From positions 5,208,001 to 5,272,000 of the forward strand of contig NZ_JACHMP010000001.1 of NCBI RefSeq assembly GCF_014204985.1: DNA of 64,000 bases. The letters run 5' to 3'. Positions 7,377 to 16,262 of this stretch are shown in pieces (within the stretch, counting starts at the first letter, position 1; every line of letters begins with the position of its first letter). Made by a program: the position numbers and the translations under genes. This DNA is from Streptosporangium becharense. GTDB taxonomy: Bacteria; Actinomycetota; Actinomycetes; Streptosporangiales; Streptosporangiaceae. Under the pieces are notes generated by a model. It searched no databases. It was not told where the DNA came from and was given only the letters and a program-made list of their open reading frames with translations.

Positions 7377-8678
7377 TCAGTTCCCCGAGATGCGCCGGCG
7401 CAGCCAGTGGTACGACTCCTTCGGGGTGCGCTTCCCGGTGGTGAAGTCGACGTGCACGAGGCCGAAGCGCTGGCTGTAGCCCTCGGCCCACTCGAAGTTG
7501 TCCAGCAGGGACCAGACGTAGTAGCCCCGCACGTCCACGCCCTCGGCCCGTGCCCGCTCGACGGCTTCGATGTGGCCGTCGAGGAAGGCGATCCTGGCCT
7601 GGTCGTCGACCGTCCCGTCGGCGCCGGGCTCGTCGGGCTGGGAACAGCCGTTCTCGGTGACGTAGACCGGTGGCAGGGTGTCGCCGTAACGCTCCTTGAG
7701 GCCCACGAGGAGCTCGCGCAGGCCGTCCGGTACGACGGGCCAGCCGAAGGCGGTGGTGGGGTAGCCGGTGATACCGGCGTCCTCGAAGGGAAGACCGTCC
7801 CCGCTGGGTGCGGCGATGCGGGTGGGGTTGTAGTAGTTGATCCCGAGGCCGTCGAGGCGGGCGCCGATCAGTTCCATGTCCCCGTCGCGGACGCAGTCGA
7901 CGCCGACCCCGTACGCCGACAGGTCGGGGTAGGCGCCGAGCAGCACGGGGTCGTTGAACAGGCGGTTGTGCAGGGTGTCGTAGGCGTCGGCGGCGGCGAG
8001 GTCGGCGGGGTCGGCGGACGCGGGCCAGACGGGGGTGCAGTTGTTGGTGATCATCACCTTCTCCGCACCCCGAGCCCGCAGTTCCCCTACGGCGAGGCCG
8101 TGCCCGAGGAGCTGGTGGTGGGCGGCCGGCAGCGCGTCCAGGACCATGGTCCTGCCGGGGGCGTGGATGCCCAGGGCGTAGCCGTAGACCATGTGGACGA
8201 AGGGCTCGTTCAAGGTGATCCACAGGGGGATCCGGTCGGCGAGCCGGTCGGCCACGGCGGCGGCGTACTCGGCGAAGCGGTGGGCGGTGTCGCGGTTCAG
8301 CCAGCCGCCCTCGTCCTCCAGCGGCTGGGGAAGGTCCCAGTGGAACAGCGTGGCCACGGGGACGATGCCCCGCTCGTGCAGCGTGTCCGTCAGCCGGTCG
8401 TAGAAGTCGAGGCCGGCCCGGTTGACCGGGCCCTTCCCGGCGGGCTGGACGCGCGGCCAGGCGATGGAGAAGCGGTAGGAGTTCACGCCGAGCCCGGCCA
8501 TCAGCGCGACGTCCTCCGGCCAGCGGTGGTAGTGGTCGCAGGCCACGTCCCCTGTGTCGCCGTCGCGCACCCGGCCGGGCTCGTGGGCGAAGGTGTCCCA
8601 GATGGACGTGCCGCGCCCGTCCTCGCCGGCGGCACCCTCGATCTGGTAGGACGCGGTGGCCGTACCCCACAGGAACAT
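7377..8678 (-). CDS. GH1 beta-glucosidase
   Basis: A cytoplasmic family 1 glycoside hydrolase of about 433 residues that hydrolyses beta-glucosides such as cellobiose by a retaining mechanism. The N-terminal signature FLWGTATASYQIEGA is intact. The acid/base Glu sits in WITLNEP (about residue 160) and the nucleophile Glu in VTENG (about residue 345). The C-terminal YYVWSLLDNFEWAEGY is also typical. No signal peptide is present. ATG 8678 is chosen because GAGGGAG lies seven bases before it; an ATG at 8693 would add five residues but lacks an RBS. It is divergent from a TetR gene with a small inverted repeat between them. Confidence 0.95.
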   Translation of the reverse strand: MFLWGTATASYQIEGAAGEDGRGTSIWDTFAHEPGRVRDGDTGDVACDHYHRWPEDVALMAGLGVNSYRFSIAWPRVQPAGKGPVNRAGLDFYDRLTDTLHERGIVPVATLFHWDLPQPLEDEGGWLNRDTAHRFAEYAAAVADRLADRIPLWITLNEPFVHMVYGYALGIHAPGRTMVLDALPAAHHQLLGHGLAVGELRARGAEKVMITNNCTPVWPASADPADLAAADAYDTLHNRLFNDPVLLGAYPDLSAYGVGVDCVRDGDMELIGARLDGLGINYYNPTRIAAPSGDGLPFEDAGITGYPTTAFGWPVVPDGLRELLVGLKERYGDTLPPVYVTENGCSQPDEPGADGTVDDQARIAFLDGHIEAVERARAEGVDVRGYYVWSLLDNFEWAEGYSQRFGLVHVDFTTGKRTPKESYHWLRRRISGN

Positions 8679-8696
8679 GCTGGTCTCCCTCATGCG

Positions 8697-8709
8697 TGAG
8701 TATGACTCA
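8697..8709. promoter_or_regulatory. Candidate TetR operator TGAGT-ATG-ACTCA
   Basis: A perfect 5-3-5 inverted repeat lies in the 94-bp gap between the divergent GH1 and TetR genes, 18 bases from the GH1 start. It is the only clear dyad in the gap. It is short for a TetR site, so the assignment is tentative. Confidence 0.35.
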
Positions 8710-8772
8710 TGTTAGCGTCCGGGCGGGTCGGGCAGGGAGGTGCCGGTGGCCGGGGTGAGGGATGATGGAGTG

Positions 8773-9429
8773 ATGACAAACGTCTCGGGGGTAACGCTGC
8801 GCCGACGTCCCGCACAGCGCCGCAGCCTGGAGCGGGTCGGGCGGATGCTGGACGAGTGCGCGCGGCTGCTGGACGAAGTCGGCTACGAGGCGCTGACCAC
8901 CAAGGAGGTCGCTCGCCGCGCCGAGGTGCCCATCGGCACCTTCTACCAGTTCTTCCCCGACAAGCAGGGCCTGGTACGGGCACTGGCGACACGCAACCTG
9001 GAGGCGTTCCTCTCCCGGATCACGGCCAGGCTCTCCGAGACGCGGCTGACCGACTGGACGGAGATGGTCGACCTCACGATCGACGAGTTCGTCGCGATGA
9101 AGCGGACCACGCCGGGGTTCGGGGTGGTCGACTTCGGGGAGGTGCTCCTCACGCCGGGCGGGCCCGCGATCAGGGGGACCGAGCGGATGCTCGACGCCGC
9201 GCTGGAGAACAACGCGGTGGTGGCCGACCGGCTGCGTCTCGTCATCGCCGAGTTGCTCGGCACCTCGCAGGACCCCGAACTGGACCGGGCGCTGATCGTC
9301 TCCGTCGAGGCCGCCGACGCGGTGCTCAAGCTCGCCTTCCGCGCCGCCCCCGACGGCGACCCCGAGCTGATCGCCGAGTGCAAGCACCTGGTGCGCCGCT
9401 ACCTGTCCGCGCACCTGCCGCGGGGGTGA
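8773..9429 (+). CDS. TetR family transcriptional regulator
   Basis: A 218-residue repressor-type protein. The N-terminal helix-turn-helix spans about residues 20-65: RMLDECARLLDEVGYEALTT followed by KEVARRAEVPIGTFYQFFPDK, a standard TetR recognition helix. The C-terminal ligand domain resembles that of actinobacterial regulators with a C-terminal Tet_C_17-like region, but the ligand is unknown. ATG 8773 is chosen over a GTG at 8740 because ATGGAG lies just upstream. It is divergent from the beta-glucosidase and probably controls it and itself. The MerR gene follows on the same strand after 77 bases with its own promoter. Confidence 0.9.
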   Translation: MTNVSGVTLRRRPAQRRSLERVGRMLDECARLLDEVGYEALTTKEVARRAEVPIGTFYQFFPDKQGLVRALATRNLEAFLSRITARLSETRLTDWTEMVDLTIDEFVAMKRTTPGFGVVDFGEVLLTPGGPAIRGTERMLDAALENNAVVADRLRLVIAELLGTSQDPELDRALIVSVEAADAVLKLAFRAAPDGDPELIAECKHLVRRYLSAHLPRG

Positions 9430-9468
9430 CCCCGGTGGATCCGGTGAGCTCGGCGGATGAGGACGGGC

Positions 9469-9499
9469 TTGACCTGGAGCGCGCTCCAGGTGCGATCCT
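9469..9499 (+). promoter_or_regulatory. MerR-type promoter with 20-bp perfect palindrome
   Basis: TTGACC (9469-9474) and GATCCT (9494-9499) are separated by 19 bases. The spacer is largely filled by the perfect dyad ACCTGGAGCGCGCTCCAGGT (9472-9491). Overlong 19-bp spacing with a central palindrome is the hallmark of promoters untwisted by MerR activators. The GTG start lies seven bases after the -10, so the transcript should be leaderless. Confidence 0.75.
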
Positions 9500-9506
9500 G
9501 CCTGGC

Positions 9507-9911
9507 GTGAGTGTGTACACACCGGGACAGGTGGTGGAGGAGACCGGCTTCAGCATCGACACGCTTCGCTACTACGAGCGCATCGGGCTGCTGGAGCGCG
9601 TCGGCCGCAACTCGGCGGGTCAGCGCCGCTTCACCCAGGAGGACGTGGGCTGGCTCGGCATGCTCCGCTGCCTGCGCGACACCGGCATGCCGATCGCCGA
9701 GATGCTCCGCTTCGCGGAGCTGACCCGGGCGGGGGACCACACCGTCCGCGACCGGATCGCGTTGCTCGAAGCCCACGACCTGCGGGTACGGGGGCAGGTC
9801 GACAACCTCCTGGAGCGGCAGCGGGCGATCCGCAACAAGATCGATCATTATCGCTCGACGGTCGACCAGCACCGCACGGAGTGCGGGAGGCCCGCGGCCC
9901 GAGGCGCGTGA
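9507..9911 (+). CDS. MerR family transcriptional regulator
   Basis: A 134-residue protein. The MerR winged helix opens at YTPGQVVEETGFSIDTLRYYERIGLLERV. It continues with GQRRFTQEDVGWLGMLRCLRDTGMPIAEMLRFAEL, then a long dimerising coiled coil ending in the effector region. No Cys pair for metal or redox sensing is seen in the usual loop, apart from one Cys near the C-terminus, so it belongs to the small-molecule branch (AKR/oxidoreductase-linked MerR). The upstream palindrome is probably its autoregulatory operator. The frame is open far upstream, but GTG 9507 begins at the conserved domain and at the predicted transcription start. Confidence 0.88.
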   Translation: MSVYTPGQVVEETGFSIDTLRYYERIGLLERVGRNSAGQRRFTQEDVGWLGMLRCLRDTGMPIAEMLRFAELTRAGDHTVRDRIALLEAHDLRVRGQVDNLLERQRAIRNKIDHYRSTVDQHRTECGRPAARGA

Positions 9912-9990
9912 AAGCGCACGGGGCCGTGCGGCCCGAGGCGCGTGAAGGCGCGGGGAAGGCGCCTGCCCGAGGCGTGGGAAAGCGTGCGGT
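9894..9990. repeat. 34-bp tandem repeat spanning the MerR stop codon
   Basis: The phrase gcggcccgaggcgcgtgaa at 9894-9912 contains the stop codon and recurs at 9928-9946. A degenerate third copy lies near 9962. The array extends into the gap before the penicillin-binding protein gene. Confidence 0.7.
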
Positions 9991-10076
9991 AAGAAGCGTA
10001 CGGCGGTTTTGCCCCTGAGCGATGTGCCCTTTTCGGTCCGGCTGTTAAACCGGTATCGGGGCCGGGGGGAGGGGCC

Positions 10077-11540
10077 ATGATCGCACCGCGCGCGCAGCGT
10101 ATCAACATTCCACTGCGGCATGTCGCCATCATGTGCGGCGGAATGCTGTTCGCGCTGCTCGCCAATGTGACCTACCTCCAGGCGCTGGGCACGGAGCAGT
10201 TCGAGGAGGATCCGCGCAACCGGCGGACGATGATCGCCCGTTTCGGGAGCCCCCGGGGCGACATCCTGCTCCACGACGGCACGGTCGTCGCGACCAGTAT
10301 CAGGTCCGGCGACAACGCGTTCAGGTATCGCCGGGTCTACCCCACCGGGCCGCTCTACGCGGCCGTCACCGGTCATTTCTCCATGTACGGCACCGCCGGC
10401 ATCGAGCGCGCCGAGGACGCCGTGCTCTCCGGCAGTGAGCCCAGGGTCAAGGTGCGCGGGCTGGTGGACGGCACCCGGGGCGGCGCCACGCTCAGGCTCA
10501 CCATCGACCGGGCCGCCCAGCGCGCCGCCTACGAAGGGCTGCGCGCCGTCGGCCTGCCCGGTGCCGTGGTCGCGATAGAACCCGGCACCGGCGCGATCCT
10601 GGCCATGGTGTCCTACCCGTCCTACGACCCGAACCTGTACGCGACCTTCGACGGGGCCAGACTCGACCGGGTGGACAAGCGGCTCCAGGCGGATCCCCGT
10701 GACCCGCTGCTGAACCGGGCGATCCAGCGGAACTACCCGCCCGGATCCACCTTCAAGATCGTAACCGGTGGTGCGGCGCTCGGCTCCGGCCGGTACGGGA
10801 TCGACACGCCCGTCAGCGCGCCGGCCGTGCTCCGCCTGCCGGGTACGGCCACCCACCTGCGCAACGCCGGCGGCGCCGCCTGCGGTGACGGCACCCCCTC
10901 GCTGCTGTCGGCGTTCAAGCTCTCCTGCAACACCCCGTTCGCGCAGATCGGAATCGACCTCGGCCAGGACGCGCTGCGCGAGCAGGCGGAGAGGTTCGGC
11001 TTCGACGCCGACCTCGACGTTCCCATGCCGGTGGCCAGGAGTATCTACCCGACCGGGATGGACCGGGCACAGACCGCGATGTCGGCGTTGGGACAGTTCG
11101 ACACCCGGGCCACCCCTCTCATGATCGCGATGATGGCGGCGGCGGTCGCCAACCACGGCACGCTGATGCGTCCCTACCTGGTCGAGGACGTCCGCCTTCC
11201 CGACGGCACTGTGATCGACGAGACCGAGTCGGCGCCGTACCGCCAGGCGCTGCGTCCGGCCGAGGCCGACCGGCTCGTCGAGATGATGACCGCGGTCACC
11301 GGGCCGGGAGGCACCGGCACCGCCGCGGCCGTGCCGGGTGTCACGGTGGCGGCGAAGACCGGCACCGCGGAGAACACCGCCTCCGGGCGGGACCACGCGG
11401 TCTTCACCGGCTTCGCACCCGTCGCCGCGCCACGGGTCGCGGTGGGGGTCCTGATCGAGGGCGGCGGGTTCGGCGGCCGGGTGGCGGCGCCCGTCGCACG
11501 CGCCGTCTTCCGCGCCGTACTGGACCGCCACGCCGAGTGA
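10077..11540 (+). CDS. Class B penicillin-binding protein (PbpA-like transpeptidase)
   Basis: A 487-residue single-pass inner membrane transpeptidase that cross-links peptidoglycan. An N-terminal anchor (about residues 14-37) precedes the dimerisation region. The penicillin-binding motifs are complete: Ser224-Thr-Phe-Lys227 after PPG, Ser283-Cys-Asn285, and Lys427-Thr-Gly-Thr in AAKTGTAEN. The size and order match the actinobacterial PbpA/FtsI-like group found beside rodA, but no rodA or kinase gene adjoins it here. It is a paralogue outside the usual division cluster, which suggests a specialised role such as sporulation or beta-lactam tolerance; that role is inference. GGGGGAGGGG precedes the ATG. 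Confidence 0.95.
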   Translation: MIAPRAQRINIPLRHVAIMCGGMLFALLANVTYLQALGTEQFEEDPRNRRTMIARFGSPRGDILLHDGTVVATSIRSGDNAFRYRRVYPTGPLYAAVTGHFSMYGTAGIERAEDAVLSGSEPRVKVRGLVDGTRGGATLRLTIDRAAQRAAYEGLRAVGLPGAVVAIEPGTGAILAMVSYPSYDPNLYATFDGARLDRVDKRLQADPRDPLLNRAIQRNYPPGSTFKIVTGGAALGSGRYGIDTPVSAPAVLRLPGTATHLRNAGGAACGDGTPSLLSAFKLSCNTPFAQIGIDLGQDALREQAERFGFDADLDVPMPVARSIYPTGMDRAQTAMSALGQFDTRATPLMIAMMAAAVANHGTLMRPYLVEDVRLPDGTVIDETESAPYRQALRPAEADRLVEMMTAVTGPGGTGTAAAVPGVTVAAKTGTAENTASGRDHAVFTGFAPVAAPRVAVGVLIEGGGFGGRVAAPVARAVFRAVLDRHAE

Positions 11541-11938
11541 ACGCGATCCGCACGCCGGGCCGGGCACGATCCGCACGCCGGGCCGGGCACGGACCACGGC
11601 AGTGGCAGCGGCAGCAGAATCGGGTGGAGCACGCCCAGCACGCCCGCCGCCACGCACAGGGACTCACGCGGAGACGGCGCACAGGGACCCACGCGGAGAC
11701 GGGACACAGGGACTCACGTGGGGACGGCACCGGGGGACGGAATCCCGGGGGTGCCGGGAGAATCCGGAAAGGGCAACAGAACGGAACAAGACGGTAGGGC
11801 CGAACGGGCCGGGAAAACGGGACAAGGCAGGCCGGACACGGTAATCCACGCGTCCGAAAAGAACTAAGGCTGGGCGCGGCCCGGTAATCGATGCCAAACT
11901 TTGCGTGACGGTTGTACCCGCGACCTCCATAAGAGCCC
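11541..11938. repeat. Gene-free region with two sets of direct repeats
   Basis: Just after the PBP stop, gatccgcacgccgggccgggcacg occurs twice (from about 11547). At about 11645-11735 a 24-bp unit of the form cacagggactcacgcggagac recurs three to four times. The last 60 bases before the LuxR gene are less GC-rich and probably contain its promoter; no clear -35 is seen. Confidence 0.55.
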
Positions 11939-14413
11939 ATGACCCAGGACATCGCGCACGACCCCCGCACGGGGGGCAACCTGCCCCTGGAGCCCAACGA
12001 GTTCGTGGGCCGCGAGGCCGACGTGGAAGAGCTCACCGATCTGCTGGCCGTCGCCAGGCTGGTGACGCTGTGCGGCGCGGGCGGGATCGGCAAGAGCAGA
12101 CTGGCGGTCCGGGTGGCGGCCAGGGTGGCCCGGGAGTTCCCCGGCGGGGTCTGGCTGGTCGAGCTGGCCGACGCGGTCCGGGGTGACCCGGTCGAGCCCC
12201 GGGTGGCCGCCGTGCTCGGGGTAAAGGCCGAGCCGTCGCGCGCGCTGACCGAAACGCTGCTCGGCGTGCTCGGCGACCGGCGGCTCCTGCTGGTCATCGA
12301 CAACTGCGAGTCCCTCATCGAGGAGTCCGCGAGGTTCTGCCGGGCCGTGCTCACCGTCTGCCCGCAGGTGCGCGTGCTCACCACCAGCCGGGAGCCGCTG
12401 CGGGTGGCGGGCGAGACCGTGTGGCGGGTGCCCCCGCTCACCCTGCCCCGGGGCGGCGGCCACGACCTGACCGCCAGCGAGGCGGTGCGGCTCTTCGTCG
12501 ACCGGGCCCGCGCCGCCTCGCGGGGGTTCGCCGTCACCGACCAGAACGCCACCGACATCGCCGACCTCTGCGAGGCGCTCGACGGGATGCCCCTCGCCAT
12601 CGAGCTGGCCGCGGCGCTGTGCCGGGTACTGACCGTGGAGCAGATCAACGCCCGCATCCGCGACCGGTTCCGGCTGCTGTCCGCCGGTGACCGGACCGCC
12701 CCGGCCAGGCAGCGTACGCTCAGGGCGACCGTCGACTGGAGTTACCAGCAGCTCGACGAGCCCGAGCGCGTTCTGCTGCGCAGGCTCGCGGTGTTCACCG
12801 GCGGGTGGACGCTCGACATGGCCGAGCAGGTCTGTCCGGGTGACGCGTTGCGGGCCGAGGACGTGCTGGGGGTGCTCTGCGACCTGGTCGACAAGTCCCT
12901 CGTCCTGGCCGACGCGGAGGTGGCCGGACAGACGCGTTACCGCATGCTGGAGACGATCCGTGAGTACGCCGCCGAGCAGCTCGCCGCCTCTGGCGAGGAG
13001 CCCGGGTTCCGGCTACGGCACCGTGACCACATGATCGAGGTCGCCGCCCGGATCCACCGGACGATCGTCCGCCGGCCCCGTCCGGCCTGGACCGAGATCC
13101 GCCCCATGCTGGTCATGCTGGACGAGCTGCAGGCCAACGTATGGGCGGCGGTGCGCTTCTCGGCCGAGGTGGGCGAGGTGGAGAGCGCGCTGCGTCTGCT
13201 CGTCCTGCTGCGCTGGCCGATCATCGCCGGGGGCAGGTTCACCCCGGCGGACGAGTGGCTCGACCGGCTGCTCACCGCGGCCCCCGACGAGCTGACCCCG
13301 TCGGTGCGCGCCGACGCGCTCGCGCTGCGCGGTCAGGTGGCCTTCGGGCAGGGTGACCCCGACAGCGCGCGGGCAGCCTGCACGACCGCGGTCGAACTGT
13401 GCCGCGAGGCAGGCCTGAACGGTCCGCTCAGCGGGGCACTGGCCGTCCTGGCCTGGGTGGCGATCTACCAGCGCCGTCCCGAGCGGGCCAGGTCCCTGCT
13501 CGACCAGGCGCTGGAGGCCGTGCACACGGTCGACGACCCGTGGCACGAGACGGTGATCCGCTCCATGGAGGGCACCTTCGCGCTGTCGGAGGGCAGGGCC
13601 AAGGAGTCCCAGCGCTCCTTCGAGGCCGCGCTCGCCATCGCGCACGAGCTCGACAACCACTGGGCCGCGCCGGTCGCGCTGATCGGTCTGGCCCAGGTCG
13701 CCTGGCTCCGCGGGGACCTGGCGGAGGCCCGCACCCACTACGAGCGCGCTCTCGACATGCTCCAGGACATCACCGCCCACTGGCAGGCCATCACCTGCCT
13801 GTCCGGGCTCGGCCGGATCGCGCTGGCCCAGGGAGACCTCGTCACCGCGCGCGCCAGGCTCGTCGAGAGCCTGCGGCTCTGCCTCGGCACCGGTCAGCGT
13901 CTCGGAGTGGCCCGGCGGATCGAGACGCTCGCCCAGCTCGCGCTCGCCGAGGAGGACGATCGCCGGGCGGTTCGCCTGGCCGGTGCCGCCACCGCGATCC
14001 GCAGCGCGATGGGCGGCGCCGTGCTGCCGCCGGGGTTCGGCGCCCGGATGGAGGAGCTGCTCCAGCCCGCTCGCATGCGGCTGGGCGACGCGCTGGTCGC
14101 CCAGTTGTGGGCACACGGTCAGGAGATGTCCCGGGAACAGGCGGTCCGATACGCGCTCCAGTCGGGCGAGTCGTGTGAACCGCCCGTGTTGCCCGGCGGG
14201 CACCCGGCCGTCGCCCCGACGACCACGCTCACCTGCCGGGAGTGGGAGATCGCCCAGCTGGTCGCCCGGGGCATGAGCAACAAGGCCATCGCCGACGAGC
14301 TGGTCATCAGCCCGGCCACCGCCGCCCGGCACGTCGCCAACATCCTGGCCAAGCTCGGGTTCTCCTCCCGTACCCAGGTCGCCACCTGGGTCATCGAACG
14401 CAACCGCGCCTGA
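11939..14413 (+). CDS. NB-ARC ATPase regulator with C-terminal LuxR helix-turn-helix
   Basis: An 824-residue STAND-type regulator. The NB-ARC module has P-loop LCGAGGIGKSRLA (about residues 44-56), Walker B LLLVIDNCE, the TTSREPL sensor and GMPLAIELAAA. A winged-helix stretch and a TPR-like solenoid fill the middle (about residues 300-740). The last 70 residues are a LuxR/GerE DNA-binding domain (LTCREWEIAQLVARGMSNKAIADELVIS split around the recognition helix). Such proteins activate or repress neighbouring genes on binding an unknown ligand and ATP. The next gene downstream encodes an AMP-binding-like protein, and an 11-base motif lies both just after this gene and before the next. Confidence 0.93.
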   Translation: MTQDIAHDPRTGGNLPLEPNEFVGREADVEELTDLLAVARLVTLCGAGGIGKSRLAVRVAARVAREFPGGVWLVELADAVRGDPVEPRVAAVLGVKAEPSRALTETLLGVLGDRRLLLVIDNCESLIEESARFCRAVLTVCPQVRVLTTSREPLRVAGETVWRVPPLTLPRGGGHDLTASEAVRLFVDRARAASRGFAVTDQNATDIADLCEALDGMPLAIELAAALCRVLTVEQINARIRDRFRLLSAGDRTAPARQRTLRATVDWSYQQLDEPERVLLRRLAVFTGGWTLDMAEQVCPGDALRAEDVLGVLCDLVDKSLVLADAEVAGQTRYRMLETIREYAAEQLAASGEEPGFRLRHRDHMIEVAARIHRTIVRRPRPAWTEIRPMLVMLDELQANVWAAVRFSAEVGEVESALRLLVLLRWPIIAGGRFTPADEWLDRLLTAAPDELTPSVRADALALRGQVAFGQGDPDSARAACTTAVELCREAGLNGPLSGALAVLAWVAIYQRRPERARSLLDQALEAVHTVDDPWHETVIRSMEGTFALSEGRAKESQRSFEAALAIAHELDNHWAAPVALIGLAQVAWLRGDLAEARTHYERALDMLQDITAHWQAITCLSGLGRIALAQGDLVTARARLVESLRLCLGTGQRLGVARRIETLAQLALAEEDDRRAVRLAGAATAIRSAMGGAVLPPGFGARMEELLQPARMRLGDALVAQLWAHGQEMSREQAVRYALQSGESCEPPVLPGGHPAVAPTTTLTCREWEIAQLVARGMSNKAIADELVISPATAARHVANILAKLGFSSRTQVATWVIERNRA

Positions 14414-15046
14414 GCCCTTCCGCGGGGGACGTCTACATACCGCGGCTACACATGGGCGATCGGCCAGATACACCTCGGGATACTCAGTCCGGCGGATGTG
14501 CGGGGCGGGCCCCGCGCCGTACGTTTTCCCGGTGTTCGACCGATGACGTCCTGCCTTCCGCACCGTCCCGGCCACCCGGCCGGCCCGGTATGGCAGGCCC
14601 ACACCATCCCAGGCGTCACGGTCGAGCACCTCGCGGACGTCGTGTGGCCCTCTCGACGGTCAGAGTCTCCTCGGAGGGGTGGGGACTGGGACCGGGGTCA
14701 CGCGGCAGCGGGCTCGGGTCGCGCAGGGCCCGGGCCCGCCCCTCCGCCGCCCCACCCCTCCCACCCCGGGCCGCCGCCGCCCGGGGCTCCCCCTCGCGGC
14801 CGTCCCCCGGGCACCCTCCTCGCCCGGGGGACACGGAACCGGACAAGCCGATCCGTGACGCGGCCCCGCTTCCTCAGTCCTGCTCCACCCCCCGGCCTGG
14901 CTGGTCCTCCCCCTCACCCGGGCCGCCTGCCCGGTCAGCCTCCGTCCCGGTCGTGCGGGCGGTCACACGCCCGAGCCCGCGATCCGTCGTGGGCCGGTCC
15001 GGGTACGGCGGGCCGGTCTCCGAATCGAACGCGCCGAATACATAGT
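14414..15046. other. Long intergenic region, no supported gene
   Basis: About 630 bases separate the NB-ARC/LuxR gene from the next one. Open frames across 14500-15050 are Pro/Arg/Gly-rich in every phase and look like chance frames of GC-rich DNA. The only notable site is CGTCTACATAC at 14430-14440. Confidence 0.5.
14430..14440 (+). promoter_or_regulatory. CGTCTACATAC motif, copy 1
   Basis: This 11-mer lies 17 bases after the LuxR gene stop and is followed by an AT-containing stretch. The identical 11-mer is found before the AMP-binding-like gene at 15047-15057. It is a candidate binding site for the NB-ARC/LuxR protein. Confidence 0.35.
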
Positions 15047-15102
15047 CGTCTACATACATCTGACGATGCCGGGCCCGATGGGCCGGCCGTAGCCTCGGCG
15101 GA
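15047..15102 (+). promoter_or_regulatory. Promoter of the ligase-like gene with CGTCTACATAC copy 2
   Basis: CGTCTACATAC lies at 15047-15057. Further on, TAGCCT (15090-15095) is a -10-like element seven bases before the ATG, which suggests a leaderless transcript. No -35 consensus is present at 17-18 bases, as expected of an activator-dependent promoter. Confidence 0.4.
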
Positions 15103-15879
15103 ATGAGACAGATCTCCCCGTCCACCAGTTGCACGCTCACCGAGGCTGTGTTCGGTTGCGCGCACGGGCGAGGTGACCGGCCCGCTCTGATCGACCTCGG
15201 TGCCGGAGTGGCGTACGGTTACCGCCGGCTGGCGGGCGAGGTGATGCGGGGAGCCTCGGGCCTGGTCAGACGGGGCGCCAGACGGCGGCAGGTGGCGGGT
15301 ATCCACGTCGACGGCGCCGCGCCGCAGACGCTGGCCGTGCACACCGTCATCGCGGCCGGTGGGGTGGCGGCGCCGATCACCTCCGGCAGCGACGAGATGA
15401 CCGACCTGCTCAAGGAGTGGGACGCCCGGTTGCTCATCACCACCCCCCGCCTGGCGGAGGCGTCGCTGCGGGCGGTGGAAGACTCCCGGGTGCGACAGGT
15501 GATCGCGCTCGGCCCGGCCCGCGACACCGTCGACTTCGCCGACCTGCTGCTGCTCGAACCCGTCCCGCTGCCCTTCCTCGACCCGACGGTCCAGCCCGCC
15601 CTGCTGACCGAGGACGGGAGCGTGCTCACCCACCAGGACCTGCTCGCCCGGATGCACGAGCTCGACCGGACCGCCGAGCTGGGGAGGTCCGACGTCCTGC
15701 TGGTGACCTGGCCGCTGGGACGCAGCCTGGCCGTGACGACCCTCGTCGGGCTGGCGTTGATGCGCGGTTCCATGGTCGTCTCCGCCTCCGATCCCTCACC
15801 CACCGAGCTGTCGGCGACCATCCGCGACTTCGGTGTGACCGTCGTGGCCCTGCCGGACGGAGCCGTCCAGCGCCTGTAG
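15103..15879 (+). CDS. Truncated AMP-binding (ANL/4-coumarate-CoA ligase-like) protein
   Basis: The 258 residues align by pattern with the first part of 4-coumarate-CoA ligase-type adenylating enzymes. Typical phrases are LTEAVFGCAHGRGDRPALIDL, YGYRRLAGEVMRGASGLVRRG and HTVIAAGGVAAPITSGSD. Where the family has the ATP-binding SSGTTGxPKGV loop, this protein has only LLTEDGSVLTHQDLL. It ends before the second half of the N-domain and lacks the whole C-terminal domain. It therefore cannot be an ordinary CoA ligase. The reading frame is clean, so it is either a maintained pseudo-enzyme that senses a carboxylate or a decaying remnant. Its pairing with the NB-ARC/LuxR regulator supports a sensor role, by inference. 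Confidence 0.65.
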   Translation: MRQISPSTSCTLTEAVFGCAHGRGDRPALIDLGAGVAYGYRRLAGEVMRGASGLVRRGARRRQVAGIHVDGAAPQTLAVHTVIAAGGVAAPITSGSDEMTDLLKEWDARLLITTPRLAEASLRAVEDSRVRQVIALGPARDTVDFADLLLLEPVPLPFLDPTVQPALLTEDGSVLTHQDLLARMHELDRTAELGRSDVLLVTWPLGRSLAVTTLVGLALMRGSMVVSASDPSPTELSATIRDFGVTVVALPDGAVQRL

Positions 15880-15930
15880 CCGTCCCCCCGCCCGCCACGG
15901 GGCGCCGCGGCCGGGTGACGAGGATGGCAC

Positions 15931-16045
15931 GGCTACGGGACCACGACCGTGGTGATGGGACCACGACCGCGCCGTGGCAGGACCCACGGCTACGCGGTGA
16001 CGGGACCACGACCGTGGTGATGGGACCACGACCGCGCGGTGACGG
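15931..16045. repeat. 65-bp repeat rich in gggaccacgaccg
   Basis: The 37-base block beginning cgggaccacgaccgtggtgat occurs at 15936-15972 and again at 16001-16037. Looser copies continue to about 16120. It lies between the ligase-like gene and the sugar transporter promoter. No gene is present from 15880 to 16363. Confidence 0.75.
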
Positions 16046-16262
16046 GGTCACGGTCATGCGGTGGCAGGGGCATGGTCGCGCGGTGGCAGAACCCACGGCC
16101 ACGCGGTGCCGGGGTGACGATGATGGTGAAAACGCGCATTCTCTCGTCACGCCGGGCGGGCGGCGCCTCTTTTCCGCAGGTCGGACGGCCTCATTATCGG
16201 ACGCAATGAAAATAGCATTTAAGTAGGAAAATTTTAGGATACGGAGACGTTATCCGGGCAAT

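Noticed and set aside
9399-11657. A 752-codon minus-strand frame opposite the PBP and MerR genes
   Set aside because: Antisense shadow; the plus-strand genes carry complete catalytic motifs.
14498-15106. A 202-codon frame in the gap after the NB-ARC/LuxR gene
   Set aside because: Low-complexity Pro/Arg/Gly composition in all frames, no RBS and no recognisable phrase.
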